Counted from the first letter of the stretch, positions 36,021 through 45,778 are shown. The stretch: DNA of 64,000 nt from Neomesorhizobium sp963726065 (GCA_963726065.1 CAVSAU010000014.1:1-64000); one strand, 5' to 3'. Made by a program: numbers and translations. The notes: generated by a model not told the origin, from the sequence alone.

Positions 36021-36776
36021 ATGCCCATGAAGAGCGATCCTCTCCCGCAACAGGCTCGCGACCTGCGCGTAGTTGTTCGAAGGGAAGGGGCAGAAACGGA
36101 TTCGACATTGCCGCGGCGCATCGGCGCCCGGATTCTGCGCGAGCTACGCGGGGCGCTGGCGCCAACAATATTTTTCTTCGTCGGTTTCAACTTCATCATT
36201 TTGACGACGAACCTCCTGGTCGCCGACTATGCCGTCGCCGTTAGTAATTTCATGCTCGCAACCGTGGCGGCGCTTGTCGTCGGCAAGGCCGTGATCACGG
36301 CGAACACGATGCCTTTCGTCAAGTTATTCGACAGGGCTCCGCTCATCCAACCAATCCTGTTTAAGACGGCGATCTATTGGATTGCGACATTCATTGCGCG
36401 CCTGGCCGAGCGCTTCGTGCATTTCTCTGTCATTGAAGGGAACCGGCCGGTCGATTTCTCGGCCTATCTGATCTCCGACTTCTCGTGGCAGCGCTTCACC
36501 GCTATTTCTCTGTGGATACTCATGTTGTTTCTGATCTATGTGACGGCGTCGGAACTAAGCCAGCTCTTGGGTCCGGCGGAAATGCGGCGGCTGCTGTTTA
36601 CCCATAGGCCATCCGAGTTGCAATTGAACAGGCGCCAGCGTGCTCGCGAGCTAATGCGCTTGAACCGACTCGCGGATGAACATGAGGTAGACGAGTTTCG
36701 CAATCCTGGTAGCGCTGCGCACCATCAACTCGTTGAAATCGTTGAGCGTCTTGCGCGGGGGCCGAGGGAGCATTGA
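36021..36776 (+). CDS. Inner-membrane protein, four helices (251 aa)
   Basis: The N-terminal ~45 residues are basic and cytosolic; then membrane segments LAPTIFFFVGFNFIILTTNL, FMLATVAALVVGKAVITANT, PILFKTAIYWIATFIARLA and FTAISLWILMLFLIYVTASE. The C-terminal ~70 residues are polar and Arg-rich (LNRRQRARELMRLNRLADEH). I recognise no named family. AAGG lies close before the ATG. It stands alone between gaps. Confidence 0.7.
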   Translation: MPMKSDPLPQQARDLRVVVRREGAETDSTLPRRIGARILRELRGALAPTIFFFVGFNFIILTTNLLVADYAVAVSNFMLATVAALVVGKAVITANTMPFVKLFDRAPLIQPILFKTAIYWIATFIARLAERFVHFSVIEGNRPVDFSAYLISDFSWQRFTAISLWILMLFLIYVTASELSQLLGPAEMRRLLFTHRPSELQLNRRQRARELMRLNRLADEHEVDEFRNPGSAAHHQLVEIVERLARGPREH

Positions 36777-37519
36777 GCGGGTCATTGTCCGCCTATAAGT
36801 CGACCAAAGCGCTCTGCGGTCCGTCCATCGCATGTGGCGGAAGGTTCGGTCCACTTCTCTGAAGGCAAGCACGCCGAGGATGTACGCTAGCAGGGAACCG
36901 CCAAACCGACCTTGACGCGATCCATGACCATTGACTTGAGACCCTCGTCGCCTCCGTTTTGAGGGAGGGTCCTGAGTCTTGTGCGGTACTCCTACGTGTT
37001 AGGTTGTTGCCGTGGATGACGGCAGGCTGATCCAGACCTATCCACCCCATCTCGACAGGTCGGGCAGCCCATCCCCGTCTAGCCTCAATATCTCAAAGTA
37101 AAGGGTGCATCCGCCCCAAGAATCTGAGAAACTGCTTTTGCAACAAAGAGTTATCAGATTCATGGACGGGGTCCGATGCAAACACGCCGCGGCCCGGTGA
37201 CGCCGCAGGACCTGAACCTTACCGTCAACAACAGAGGATACATTGCAAAGCACCCGATCGTCGCACCTCGCGGCACCGACTGCGCTCGTCTTTGCGGTCG
37301 GGGCGCGATGCCAGCGCCTGGCCGTGCCAAAACGTTGCTTAACGCAAGATGCGGTGAGAGAAGCGGGCTAGCCTGGGCCCTGCAGAGCTGCCGTAGCTCC
37401 CCACGGCGGCCCTCTGTGGCGCTGCGGGCCTTTCCAGAGCATATCCCACCGCACAGAATCCCGCTAAGGCGCGACCGCCGTCCGCACCCAAAGCCGCGCG
37501 GCGGCAACAAAGCCTTAGA
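36777..37519. other. Gene-poor gap
   Basis: About 740 bases; only shadow frames are seen. Confidence 0.4.
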
Positions 37520-38614
37520 TTAAGGCTGGCCTTTCTTGGGCGGTCCCGACAGATCCTCTTCCACAAAGCGCAGAAGCGTCTCCACCAGGGCCTCGCGCGG
37601 GTAAGCGTTCCGCGTCACAAACGCCGAGCCTATGATGGGGTGTGTCCTTGCGATCGGCACCGCCAGCGCCCAATGGTCGGCGTTGATGTAGCCCACGAGG
37701 GTGCTTGCGGGGATGACTTGGTCATAGAAGATCACCTGACTGTCATTACGCGGATCGATTCGTGCAAGCTTATTGTAGCTGTTTATCAGGATCGAGGAGA
37801 TGTGGTCTGGCCGAGGGAAGGTGACAAGCGAGTAGTAAGGCAGCTCCCGAGGCAGCGGGTTCGTAGCGAGCCACGCCCGGCGTGTTGCGGGCCGTAGGCT
37901 GTTCACGCCACCCGCGTCGCCTGGACCGCAAGTCGCGCCTGGAAAGTGCTGCAGCAAATCGGCCTGGTATTGCTCTGCTTCGTTGGCAAGCGCCGACCCT
38001 CCGATCGCGCCGGCGGCGCTGACAACTGCCGCGACCCGACTTCGGATTTCCGAATACGCGACCACCGCCTCTAGGATGTCGGGAGCACCCTTCGAATATC
38101 CTACCAGCACAAGACGCGGCGCGATCGTCTCAGCCGACATGGCCATGATCGCATCACGAATCTGGCGTGCGTTGTGTGCCGAGCTCGACAATGCGTCGAC
38201 TTTCAGCAACGCCATGTCGTATCCAAATTGTTGCAGGTGTTTCGCTACAGTGCCGGGTGGCTGCAGCCAGTTCGCGAAGCATTCGTATCCGATGCCGGCC
38301 ACCACCAAGGCGATCAAGCGTCGTTTCGAAGGACCGAGGTTGACCGGCATACCGGTGCCGGCGGGCTCGTTCCCGATGCGGGTCAGGGCGTCCTCGCAAG
38401 GTCGGTAGTCGGGAAGGTCGCGTTCGCGGGTTTGCAGCACGGCGCAGTAGATCTCGCGAAAGCGCCCCCGCTTGTCCTGCACACCCGCCTGGGGCGCCGG
38501 AACGAGAGCAAGCGGCGGCGTGTCGAGCGAATAGGGCACAAGCGGCTTTGTAGCACATGCCCCCAGTGCGAAGGCCACAATGATCAGAACCAGAAAATTG
38601 CGTCGTCGATTCAT
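37520..38614 (-). CDS. Lipoprotein with alpha/beta-hydrolase-like fold
   Basis: A 364-residue exported protein. MNRRRNFLVLIIVAFALGAC gives a signal with the lipidated Cys at 20. The body has the nucleophile elbow GYSKG (in LVLVGYSKGAPDILEAVVAY) and a late His in INADHWALAVP, consistent with a Ser hydrolase; the acid residue is not certain. The ATG overlaps the stop of the upstream LssY-like gene (ATGA, 38,611-38,614). The longer frame to 38,668 lacks a signal start. It is the last gene of a three-gene lipoprotein operon. Confidence 0.75.
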   Translation of the reverse strand: MNRRRNFLVLIIVAFALGACATKPLVPYSLDTPPLALVPAPQAGVQDKRGRFREIYCAVLQTRERDLPDYRPCEDALTRIGNEPAGTGMPVNLGPSKRRLIALVVAGIGYECFANWLQPPGTVAKHLQQFGYDMALLKVDALSSSAHNARQIRDAIMAMSAETIAPRLVLVGYSKGAPDILEAVVAYSEIRSRVAAVVSAAGAIGGSALANEAEQYQADLLQHFPGATCGPGDAGGVNSLRPATRRAWLATNPLPRELPYYSLVTFPRPDHISSILINSYNKLARIDPRNDSQVIFYDQVIPASTLVGYINADHWALAVPIARTHPIIGSAFVTRNAYPREALVETLLRFVEEDLSGPPKKGQP

Positions 38615-39889
38615 TGGTGGCTCTCGTCGCGTGCAGTGGTGTGGGGCACCTCTAGATACGGCGCCCAATCGAGAAACTCCACGTCCGACAGGCTCAGCGG
38701 TCGGGTGGCAAGGAACAGGCTCGCGCGCAAGCCATCCGTATGGTATCGCGCGCCACCGAAAGTCGTTCGAGGGTGTGTCGGTGATGCCGCGCCGACACCA
38801 GTGGTGAATCCGAGCTTATCCAGGCCACCCGAATACATCATGTCCTGAACCACGAGATTTCTGGCCTCGTCCACGTCCTCATGCAAGACGACGTCCTTCG
38901 CACCGCGAGGCACGAAACGCCCGCCCACTGGCCGTCCGACCTGCACGAGGAAGAGGGGTTGGCCTGCGAAGCGAATTGGGGCGAGCCACAGGCGCATCCA
39001 GGTCGAGGGTGCACCCGCTTGCGCCTGCTTTCGCAACACGACGTCGGGACCGCGACCGAAGACATGCTGGCGGGCGTCCACGGGATGAGCGTCGCGGCGG
39101 TAGCTGCGGCGCACGAGCGCCGCTGCGATGTCAGGCAACTCACCCACGAATATAGTGTTGAGAGGATCACCGCCGGCGGTGCCGCCCGCATCGCTTGCGC
39201 AGCAGGGCAATCGCTCCAGTGCCGCCCGCAGCGCGGCGAGGTCCTTGTAGTGAATGATGCGGGCCTCCGGGTAGCTGAAGGAAATCGTTCCAGAAAGCGG
39301 ATCTGCTGCGTCGTCCGGGACGGGCAGGAAAAGCGTGAAGGGTATCAATCCCTTACGCTGGAGTAGATCTATATTGAGCAGTCTCGTAAGGCGCTCCGGG
39401 TTAATGAAAATCACGCCCTTCCGAGTTTCACCCGGAAGGATGGGACTTCTTGAATGCGAGGCTGTCGAAGCGGTCGTCGATGCGTGCGTTCGCAGCCCGC
39501 GTGAACGGCATGTGGACGGACCACGCAACCTCGAGCGGCGAGAAGTAGTCGGGGTCCGATCCGGGCCTCAGCAACCATAAGGGCTCGGGTGTTTGGTTCT
39601 GGAGTTCGATCCATACCGTCTGCACGCCGGTATTGTTGATGTCGGCGCCGAACATGCGCCGGCTGTCCTCGGCGCTCAGCACAGCCGCCTTCACGCTCAC
39701 GCCTTGCTTGGAGGCAGTCACCGCGCCGGCGCGCAACTCACCATCGTTGAAAGTGCTGGGGGCCTGTGATGTCTCGCAACCGGCGACACCGAGCAAGAAG
39801 TTCGCCGCAAACAGAGCATTGCCGAGCAGACGAAGCGACCCACGCAGGACCGAGCGGCTCGCTTTTAGCCTTGAGGAAAACGGGCTCAT
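38611..39889 (-). pseudogene. LssY C-terminal-domain lipoprotein, one frameshift
   Basis: ATG 39,889 starts MSPFSSRLKASRSVL and a signal with lipobox GVAGC. The first part ends near 39,437 (SLAFKKS); one base out of frame it continues PILPGETRKGVIFINPERLT and through the LssY-like region (LRAALERLPCCASDAGGTAG, then LRLWLAPIRFAGQPLFLVQV, then HEDVDEARNLVVQDMMYSGG) to 38,611. It is a paralogue of the intact upstream gene, with the same Cys-Cys and WLxPxR motifs. Start and stop overlap both neighbours by ATGA. The single indel in an otherwise perfect gene makes sequencing error plausible. Confidence 0.75.
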
Positions 39890-41181
39890 CGATCCGGGCC
39901 AGGTCGCTTCACGGTCTGTCTTGCGTTGCTGCGCACGACCTCCCATGGGTAGAATTCGACGGCGTCCAACGAGGTCGGCTGGCGGTCGAACACGAGGACA
40001 ACGCGAAGGCCGTCGGTGTAGTAGGGGTCGGTCGTCAGGTTGCCGCGAGGGGTACTTTTGGGGGCGGTGCCGACTCCCTTCACGTACCCGATCTTTACAA
40101 GGTTCTGCGAGTAGGCCATGTCCTGTGCCAACGCGCTCCGGGCCTCGTCGACGTCGGGATCGATCTTGTGGGTCGTGAGCGTGGGCGAGTGAATGGTCAG
40201 GCGACTGCCGATATCACGGCTAATCTGCCCCACCCATACCTGTTTGCCATGATGGCGCATCGGGCTTAGCCAAAGCCTCAGGTGGTTGCGCTGGTGGATG
40301 TTGTCGCGCGCCTTTTGCAATGCAAAGTCTTGGACGCGGCCAAACATGTAAAGGTCGCTCACCGGTGCGTAGGCGTAGCGCTCGCGCGCGAGGGCAGATG
40401 TCACCATCCTGGTGATAGACCCGGACCACTTCTGCTCGGTTGGGCGCCAGCCGCGACGCGCGAACGCAGGGAAGGCGTCGTCGAGGCCACCCACCACCAC
40501 CAGATTGAGCGGATCGCCGTTCTTTGAGCTATCCTTGTTGGTCACGCAACACGGCAGCGCCTCGAGCGCCCTGCGAAAGGCGGCGTCATCGGTGTAGTTC
40601 AGGATCTCCTCGGGAGGGTAGATTTCCCGCCTGAAAACTTCGCTCACACGGTAGTCGGAACGAAAGCCGGGCACGATGGAGAGGATCGAAAAGGTTCTTA
40701 CCCGCCCGCCCGAGACCAGGTCGATCTGCACGAGTTTGAAACCCTCGTCGAGGTTCGTCAGCACAAACCCCGAAGCTGTTGCGCCAGGAAGGACAGGGTT
40801 GGGGAAGGCTAGCTTGCGAAAGTGTTGGTCGAACGCCACTTTTTGGTCTGGTGCCTCGCCCGATGCAACCGTTTCGGACACTTCGGAAGCTGGAAAGAAA
40901 TTCGGATCAAGTCCCGGCGACAACAGATAGTACGCGCGGTCTTCGCGGTTCTCCACTTCGATCCAGACGGGCTGGATTGATCGCTTTGCAAGCGGCACGC
41001 CATATACGGAGGCGCTCTCGTCGGCCGACAGGACTGCGGTCGATACCCGCACGCCCCCCTCCGTGCGCGTCGCGGCCCGGTTCTTGTAGTCGAGGCTCGT
41101 TGCCGGCGGCGTCGAGGTGCAGTTGACAAGTGCAAGGGCGGCGACAAGAGCTCCCAGGACTTGACTGACGATGTGGCTCAT
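39886..41181 (-). CDS. LssY C-terminal-domain lipoprotein, intact
   Basis: A 431-residue exported protein. MSHIVSQVLGALVAALALVN is followed by the lipidated Cys at 21. The N-terminal ~130 residues form a beta-rich part (VSTAVLSADESASVYGVPLA, then PVWIEVENREDRAYYLLSPG). The C-terminal half is LssY-C-like: ALEALPCCVTNKDSSKNGDP, LNLVVVGGLDDAFPAFARRG, LRLWLSPMRHHGKQVWVGQI, DPDVDEARSALAQDMAYSQN. The domain is named from Legionella LssY and is also fused to PAP2 phosphatases; its biochemical role is unproven. First gene of a tightly overlapped operon. Confidence 0.78.
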   Translation of the reverse strand: MSHIVSQVLGALVAALALVNCTSTPPATSLDYKNRAATRTEGGVRVSTAVLSADESASVYGVPLAKRSIQPVWIEVENREDRAYYLLSPGLDPNFFPASEVSETVASGEAPDQKVAFDQHFRKLAFPNPVLPGATASGFVLTNLDEGFKLVQIDLVSGGRVRTFSILSIVPGFRSDYRVSEVFRREIYPPEEILNYTDDAAFRRALEALPCCVTNKDSSKNGDPLNLVVVGGLDDAFPAFARRGWRPTEQKWSGSITRMVTSALARERYAYAPVSDLYMFGRVQDFALQKARDNIHQRNHLRLWLSPMRHHGKQVWVGQISRDIGSRLTIHSPTLTTHKIDPDVDEARSALAQDMAYSQNLVKIGYVKGVGTAPKSTPRGNLTTDPYYTDGLRVVLVFDRQPTSLDAVEFYPWEVVRSNARQTVKRPGPDR

Positions 41182-41533
41182 CTCGGTGCACGTTGTGTAC
41201 GCAGTCGAACGAGCAGTGTGCGCGCGAGTGCGCGCATAGGCACCTTCTCTTTCTCCGCAAGTTACAATTGGCAGCCTGCGCGTCGAGTGCCCCCGTGCCA
41301 GAGGCTATCTTGTCGTGAACCGGCCAAAACAAAAAGCGCAGATCTTCCGCCGTGATAGCGGCCGCGCAGAAATGTAGTGGACTGTGGCGGCAGAGAGACA
41401 GTGTGACGTTCGCGCTGGGAGGCTCTCACCGAGCTCATCCTGAGCCCGAAGTTGTCGTCCACGCGCAAGCACGATCCTTCGGGCAGCAGTGTCGACCGGC
41501 CGCCTGTGCCGGCTCAACGGTTATGTTTGCCTT
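41182..41533. other. Gap with dispersed repeat copy 2
   Basis: No gene is seen. It should contain the promoter of the LssY-type operon and includes the second copy of the repeat found at 32.8 kb. Confidence 0.4.
41290..41480. repeat. Dispersed degenerate repeat, copy 2
   Basis: Matches 32,790-32,965 block for block, with small gaps (see that entry). Like copy 1 it sits just upstream of a minus-strand envelope gene. Confidence 0.6.
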
Positions 41534-42560
41534 TTACCACCGGACCTTCGACCCGACTTTGGCCTCCCATGAATCGGCGTTGCCGTTGAAACCCGTCTCG
41601 TAGTTGACGTTTCCATAGAGGCTCGTGGCGTCGGCATGAGAATGCCGCGCCGATGTCGAGCTTGCCCCATATATCGCCCAAGGCGGCGGTGAAGGGGATA
41701 AAGCCGGTGGGCGACGAGAACTCAGTCGTCGGGTCGCCGAGAAACTCGTGCCAGAGATCCGCCGTCCCCACAACGTAACCTTGCGCTTCGGATCACCCTC
41801 GACATCCCAATCGCGCGCAACGCGCGCGCCGGTCCGGCCGGCCAGCGAGTCTGTGGTGGAATAGCGTACATCGGCCGCTCCGTCGTTGAAGTGGTCGATG
41901 CGAAGGTCTGATAAACGAGTTGCGCCTGCGGCTCGATCAACCAGCCGTTGTCCAGGTCGAACGGATAGCCACTCAAGCGAGGTAACGAAACCGAAGCCGC
42001 TGGTCTCGGCGTTGCGCAGGCCACGCCTGGCCGTCATGTCCATGTCGTACCAGGTTCCCCTGCACGACGCCGTCATGATACCAGTTGTTCTCGCCGAGGC
42101 GGGTCCAGTAGCCACCGATGGTGACGGCTTCGAAATTGTCCTTCCTGCCTTGAAGGTGCTCCCGAGAAGATTGTGCTCCACATCGGCACTGCCCCGGCCT
42201 ACAGCCACATAGAGGCCGGCATTGTCGCGCTGGCCGTCGCGTACTCGTTCCGGTAAAGGGCGAGGCGGGTTTGGATCGCGCCAATGCATAATCGAACGAA
42301 CGCAGGGCTGTCGCGACCATAGATTGCCGATCGGGTCACCGTCGCGGTGACCCCGGAAGCGATGATCCTGCCCCACATTCCTTCGGGCATATCATTTTTG
42401 CCTGGAGCTAGCAGTCGGGCGTCGCCACCCAACCTTTCATCAAAGTCTCGATGATCCGGCGGCCATCGATCGCGGCCATCACCGGCATCGCCGCATAGAG
42501 CGAAACCTCCTGGCGGAAGCGCGGCCGCGACTCGGGCTGCAGGCTGATGGCTGTTCGGCG
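41534..42560 (-). pseudogene. Autotransporter beta-barrel relic
   Basis: Read from 42,560: FRQEVSLYAAMPVMAAIDGR, RIIETLMKGW, then GMWGRIIASG, GTWYDMDMTARRGLRNAETS, GFGFVTSLEW, LIEPQAQLVYQTF, ARVARDWDVEGDPKRKVTLW and, at the end, SLYGNVNYETGFNGNADSWE then AKVGSKVRW. These are the ordered signatures of the autotransporter C-terminal barrel (pertactin/BafA-like), ending in Trp. At least four frame changes and an in-frame stop separate them; the passenger part is missing. Confidence 0.75.
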
Positions 42561-42734
42561 TGCTCGTGCGCGCCGGAAGACCACTGGTCTACGCTTGAGT
42601 GGAGACTGCAGCAGCTATGGAGGCCAAATGGGATTGTTCTGCCTCTGTTGCAGCTGTGTAACAGCTTTTATAAGCCGATGATGATACATTTCGTCGTTAA
42701 GGGCTGGGGTGTCATATCAGGATTGGATCATCAT

Positions 42735-43406
42735 ATGAGAATCCACGCCCTTTCCCTCATCGCTGGACTGGCCAGCACCAGCGCTTACGCAGCAGACGTG
42801 GCGATGGAGGAACCGCCGGCACCTGTGGCGGTGGTTCAGGAAGTGCCGATATTTAGCTGGACCGGCGGCTACGTTGGTCTTCAGGGCGGCGGCCTCTGGT
42901 CCGACAGCAACATCGATCAATTCGATGAATCCGACAGCGGTGTGTTTTCGGATACCTTCAATGGCGGCCTCTTCGGCGGCTATGCCGGCTACAATTGGCA
43001 GTCTGGTGCGTGGGTGTTTGGTGTCGAAGGTGACTTCAACGGCGTCTGGAACGACGAGACCTTCAATATCCTTGGTCTGGATGTCGATGTCGGTACCGAC
43101 TATCTGGCTTCGTTGCGGGGCCGTGTTGGTTATGCGTTCGATCGCGCCCTGATTTTTGCAACCGGCGGCGTAGCCTTTACCCAGTTTTCCGCCGAGGCAG
43201 ACCTCGGTGGCGGGGTCAGCCTGAACGCGGATCAAAGTTTTACTGGCTGGACCGTCGGCGCGGGCGCCGAATACGCTTTTACCAACAACTGGATTGGCCG
43301 CCTCGAGTACCGGTATTATGACTTCAGCGACGACGCGCTCGACGACTTCGGCGACGTCGATCTCGAGACCAACACACTAACAGTCGGTGTCGCATACAAG
43401 TTTTGA
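42735..43406 (+). CDS. Outer-membrane protein of the Omp25/RopB type
   Basis: A 223-residue eight-stranded barrel. MRIHALSLIAGLASTSAYAA is the signal peptide; FSWTGGYVGLQGGGLWSDSN, GGYAGYNWQSGAWVFGVEGD, LASLRGRVGYAFDRALIFAT, GWTVGAGAEYAFTNNWIGRL and the terminal TLTVGVAYKF (last residue Phe) match the rhizobial/Brucella Omp25-Omp31 family. It strengthens the outer membrane and masks lipid A in relatives. A perfect hairpin follows at 43,423-43,455. Confidence 0.88.
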   Translation: MRIHALSLIAGLASTSAYAADVAMEEPPAPVAVVQEVPIFSWTGGYVGLQGGGLWSDSNIDQFDESDSGVFSDTFNGGLFGGYAGYNWQSGAWVFGVEGDFNGVWNDETFNILGLDVDVGTDYLASLRGRVGYAFDRALIFATGGVAFTQFSAEADLGGGVSLNADQSFTGWTVGAGAEYAFTNNWIGRLEYRYYDFSDDALDDFGDVDLETNTLTVGVAYKF

Positions 43407-43422
43407 TTGTCACAGCGACGAA

Positions 43423-43455
43423 GCAAATGGCCCAGACATTGTCTGGGCCATTTGC
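43423..43455. terminator. Perfect 14-bp hairpin after the Omp gene
   Basis: GCAAATGGCCCAGA-CATTG-TCTGGGCCATTTGC, fully paired. It lies 16 bases past the stop. There is no long T tract after it, so it may act as a terminator/3' stabiliser rather than a strong intrinsic terminator. Confidence 0.65.
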
Positions 43456-43571
43456 GTCGAGTTGCGTGCATGACGGATCGCACATTCTCAAACCCCGTGA
43501 GCACGATGTCGGTGGAAAGCTCATTGCCCAACCAACTCGACAAAGACCGGTTGCTACTCTTAGTCTTAGTC

Positions 43572-45234
43572 TAGTGCCGTCCATAAACCGTTGTTTTTGC
43601 GAGTATTCAGGGCGGTTTGGCGGCTCAATGGATGTTGTTTTTGCTGCTCGTAATGGCGCAAGAGGTTGAGATCGCGACCGAGAGTGTTTGCAACGGTCAT
43701 GCGGACATAAGGTATCGGCCGCGCTTGCCGGCATGCCATTGAGGCGACCCGATGAGTGGGGTCAGCTGGGTGTGAGGCGGGCGAACAGGGCGAGGTTGTA
43801 AGCGACCACCGAGGACCAGACGTAAGCCTTGAAGCGGGTGAGGCCGCGCCAGGTGCAGCAGGCCGGACCGTAAGCGCGTTTTAGGCAGGAGATGTCGGCC
43901 TCGATGCCGGCGCGGAAGTTCCTCAGCTTGCGGTAGACCCAGCGGCTCCTGACCATGTCTTCTATTTTGAGGCCCGCCTTCTTGTGGAAGGCCATGTCGC
44001 GCACGCCCCAGGCCTTGGCCTGGCTCAGATTGGCGCGGCTGGCAAAGCCGCCATCGGCGGCCGCCTGCCGCGGCGCTTGGCCATAAAAAGCGATGTGGCG
44101 CTCCAGCATTGGCAGCAGACGTTCGCTGTCGGCCGGGTTGCCTGCCTCGATGACGAGATCCAGGAAGAGGCCGCTTCTGCCGGTGGTCAGATTGAGCTTG
44201 TGACCGTAATCGACATCGCGACGGCCCTTGACGATAATGTCGGCATGCGGCTCGAAGAGGCTTACCAGCTTCTCATCGGCGGGCACCGCCTCGCCGCCCA
44301 GGACCCGCTCGGTCTGGTCGATGATCCGTACAATCAGCGGCTGGTAGTGGCAGACGGTGGCCTGCCAGAGTTCGACGGCTGGGCTCGCGGCCGGAGGCAA
44401 TTGCTGCGCCGCCTGCTGAAGATGGCTCAAGGTGGTGCGCGTGATCCTGAGCAGCTCGCGATAGGACTTGATCCGTTGGAGACGGCTGCGGGCATACTCG
44501 ATCGTCCGGGCCCGCTTCTTCGCCGCGCGGCAGTGATCATGCCATGGGGTGGCGCTGCCCAAGGCATCGGCCGCGTAGAGCAGCCGCACCATCACCCGCA
44601 CGGCGTCCCATAACAGGCTGTTGTCGCTCGGCGTGTGGATGAATGCTGCAGTGACGGTGCTGTCAACACGCACGACGTTGCCGTTTTCCAACCTGTCTCG
44701 CCGGGCGCTCGTCAACAGCCTCCGATTGATCTCTTCCCAGGTTTCCGCCCGGATCGCGCTGATCGTCTTGTGCAAGACCGACTTCTTCGGGCTCCATCCC
44801 CACGGCAGCCGGGCAAAGGCTCGGAACGATGCGGAATCTTCCAGATGAAACGCCAGCTCCTGATAACTCAACTGGCGGTATTGCTTAAGCAGCGCACAGC
44901 GCAGCACTGCTTCCGCCGGCAGACCCTGCCGGCCGGTTTCCTTGAGATCGCGCCGACGCAGATCCTCAGCCACCTGGCCCAGCACATCACAATGCGCGTC
45001 CAGCCAGTGCGATATCGCTTGCAGTTCGCGGCCGATCTCGTGTTCGGCGAACAGATCAAATATACTTGCCTGGACGGTGCGTTCTTGGCGCATTGTCGGC
45101 TCCGGCGGTTGCGGGTTTGTCTTTAGAATCAGTCGCTTGATGCTAAAGAGTACCTGAAACCGCCGGGCTTCGCTCGCAGAAAACCGCAATTAGTCTAATA
45201 ATATCAGCTATTTACCGTTTATGGACGGGCACTA
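43572..45234 (-). mobile_element. ISNCY-type insertion sequence, complete
   Basis: Left end TAGTGCC-GTCCATAAACCG (from 43,572) and right end, read inward on the minus strand from 45,234, TAGTGCCCGTCCATAAACGG, are inverted repeats with one gap and one mismatch. Between them lies one intact transposase gene. The flanks (CTTAGTC left, GTCTAAG right) nearly continue the inverted repeat, so the exact target duplication is unclear. Size about 1.66 kb. Confidence 0.82.
43762..45093 (-). CDS. ISNCY-family transposase
   Basis: A 443-residue DDE transposase starting MRQERTVQASIFDLFAEHEI. Domains: helical N-terminus (GLPAEAVLRCALLKQYRQLS, then YQELAFHLEDSASFRAFARL), catalytic core with VVRVDSTVTAAFI (first Asp), DVDYGHKLNLTTGRSG, AAADGGFASRANL (second Asp) and IEADISCLKRAYG (Glu). 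The frame is intact and full length, so the element may still be mobile. An upstream in-frame extension to 45,189 has no domain content and was not used. Confidence 0.88.
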   Translation of the reverse strand: MRQERTVQASIFDLFAEHEIGRELQAISHWLDAHCDVLGQVAEDLRRRDLKETGRQGLPAEAVLRCALLKQYRQLSYQELAFHLEDSASFRAFARLPWGWSPKKSVLHKTISAIRAETWEEINRRLLTSARRDRLENGNVVRVDSTVTAAFIHTPSDNSLLWDAVRVMVRLLYAADALGSATPWHDHCRAAKKRARTIEYARSRLQRIKSYRELLRITRTTLSHLQQAAQQLPPAASPAVELWQATVCHYQPLIVRIIDQTERVLGGEAVPADEKLVSLFEPHADIIVKGRRDVDYGHKLNLTTGRSGLFLDLVIEAGNPADSERLLPMLERHIAFYGQAPRQAAADGGFASRANLSQAKAWGVRDMAFHKKAGLKIEDMVRSRWVYRKLRNFRAGIEADISCLKRAYGPACCTWRGLTRFKAYVWSSVVAYNLALFARLTPS

Positions 45235-45496
45235 GTCTAAGGTCAGCACTCATTGATCCAGAAGATGAATGCTGAGGCATCGATCGTATCGTGTGTGGAT
45301 GCGCCGTCAGTCGGTGGAACTGTAGGCCTGTCGGCGAGCAGGAGGCGGGCGGTAGATGCTCAAGAACCGCGGCAGCGATCTTGTGATCGTTGGCTTGGCC
45401 ATCTGCCAGGTGAAGGAGCAGCGGACCCCCTTGTTGTCAGTTGCGTCCCAAACGTAGACAACGGGCGTGACGGGACCATAGCTGTGCTCTAGTACT

Positions 45497-45778
45497 TCAA
45501 GGATGTTTTGCAGCAACAAGCGCGTCGATCCTGGCACAGAGGTTTTTTATAACAAAATATTCTTCAGTCGATACCTTGCCATCGTTAACTTCCTGGGTCC
45601 ACTTCTCTAGGGGCACCTTGATCCCAAATTCCCTATCAATGGCGAATACGATATCGAGGAAGTCCAAGCTGTCGATTCCGAGATCATCAATAGTGTGGCT
45701 TTCTGGCGTGATCGCATCAACGTCGATTTCGCTTGTGTCAGCAATGATTTTCGAAACTGTTTCGAACGTATTGTCCAT
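45497..45778 (-). CDS. acpXL: Acyl carrier protein of the AcpXL type
   Basis: A 93-residue acidic carrier. The phosphopantetheine Ser is residue 37 in LGIDSLDFLDIVFAID. ITPESHTIDDLGIDSLDFLD and WTQEVNDGKVSTEEYF are hallmarks of AcpXL, the carrier that builds the 27-hydroxy C28 fatty acid of rhizobial and Brucella lipid A. Normally acpXL is followed by fabZ, fabF2/F1 and lpxXL. Here it is alone, next to an IS, so it is probably a second, accessory copy. The frame is intact. Confidence 0.88.
   Translation of the reverse strand: MDNTFETVSKIIADTSEIDVDAITPESHTIDDLGIDSLDFLDIVFAIDREFGIKVPLEKWTQEVNDGKVSTEEYFVIKNLCARIDALVAAKHP

Noticed and set aside
37038..37523. Overlapping frames of 70-116 codons
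   Set aside because: Mirror-image GC-rich frames without protein character.
45307..45537. Possible 76-residue gene after acpXL
   Set aside because: It overlaps the acpXL 3' end by 41 bases in another frame, has no ribosome site and no recognisable family; the composition is only mildly protein-like.
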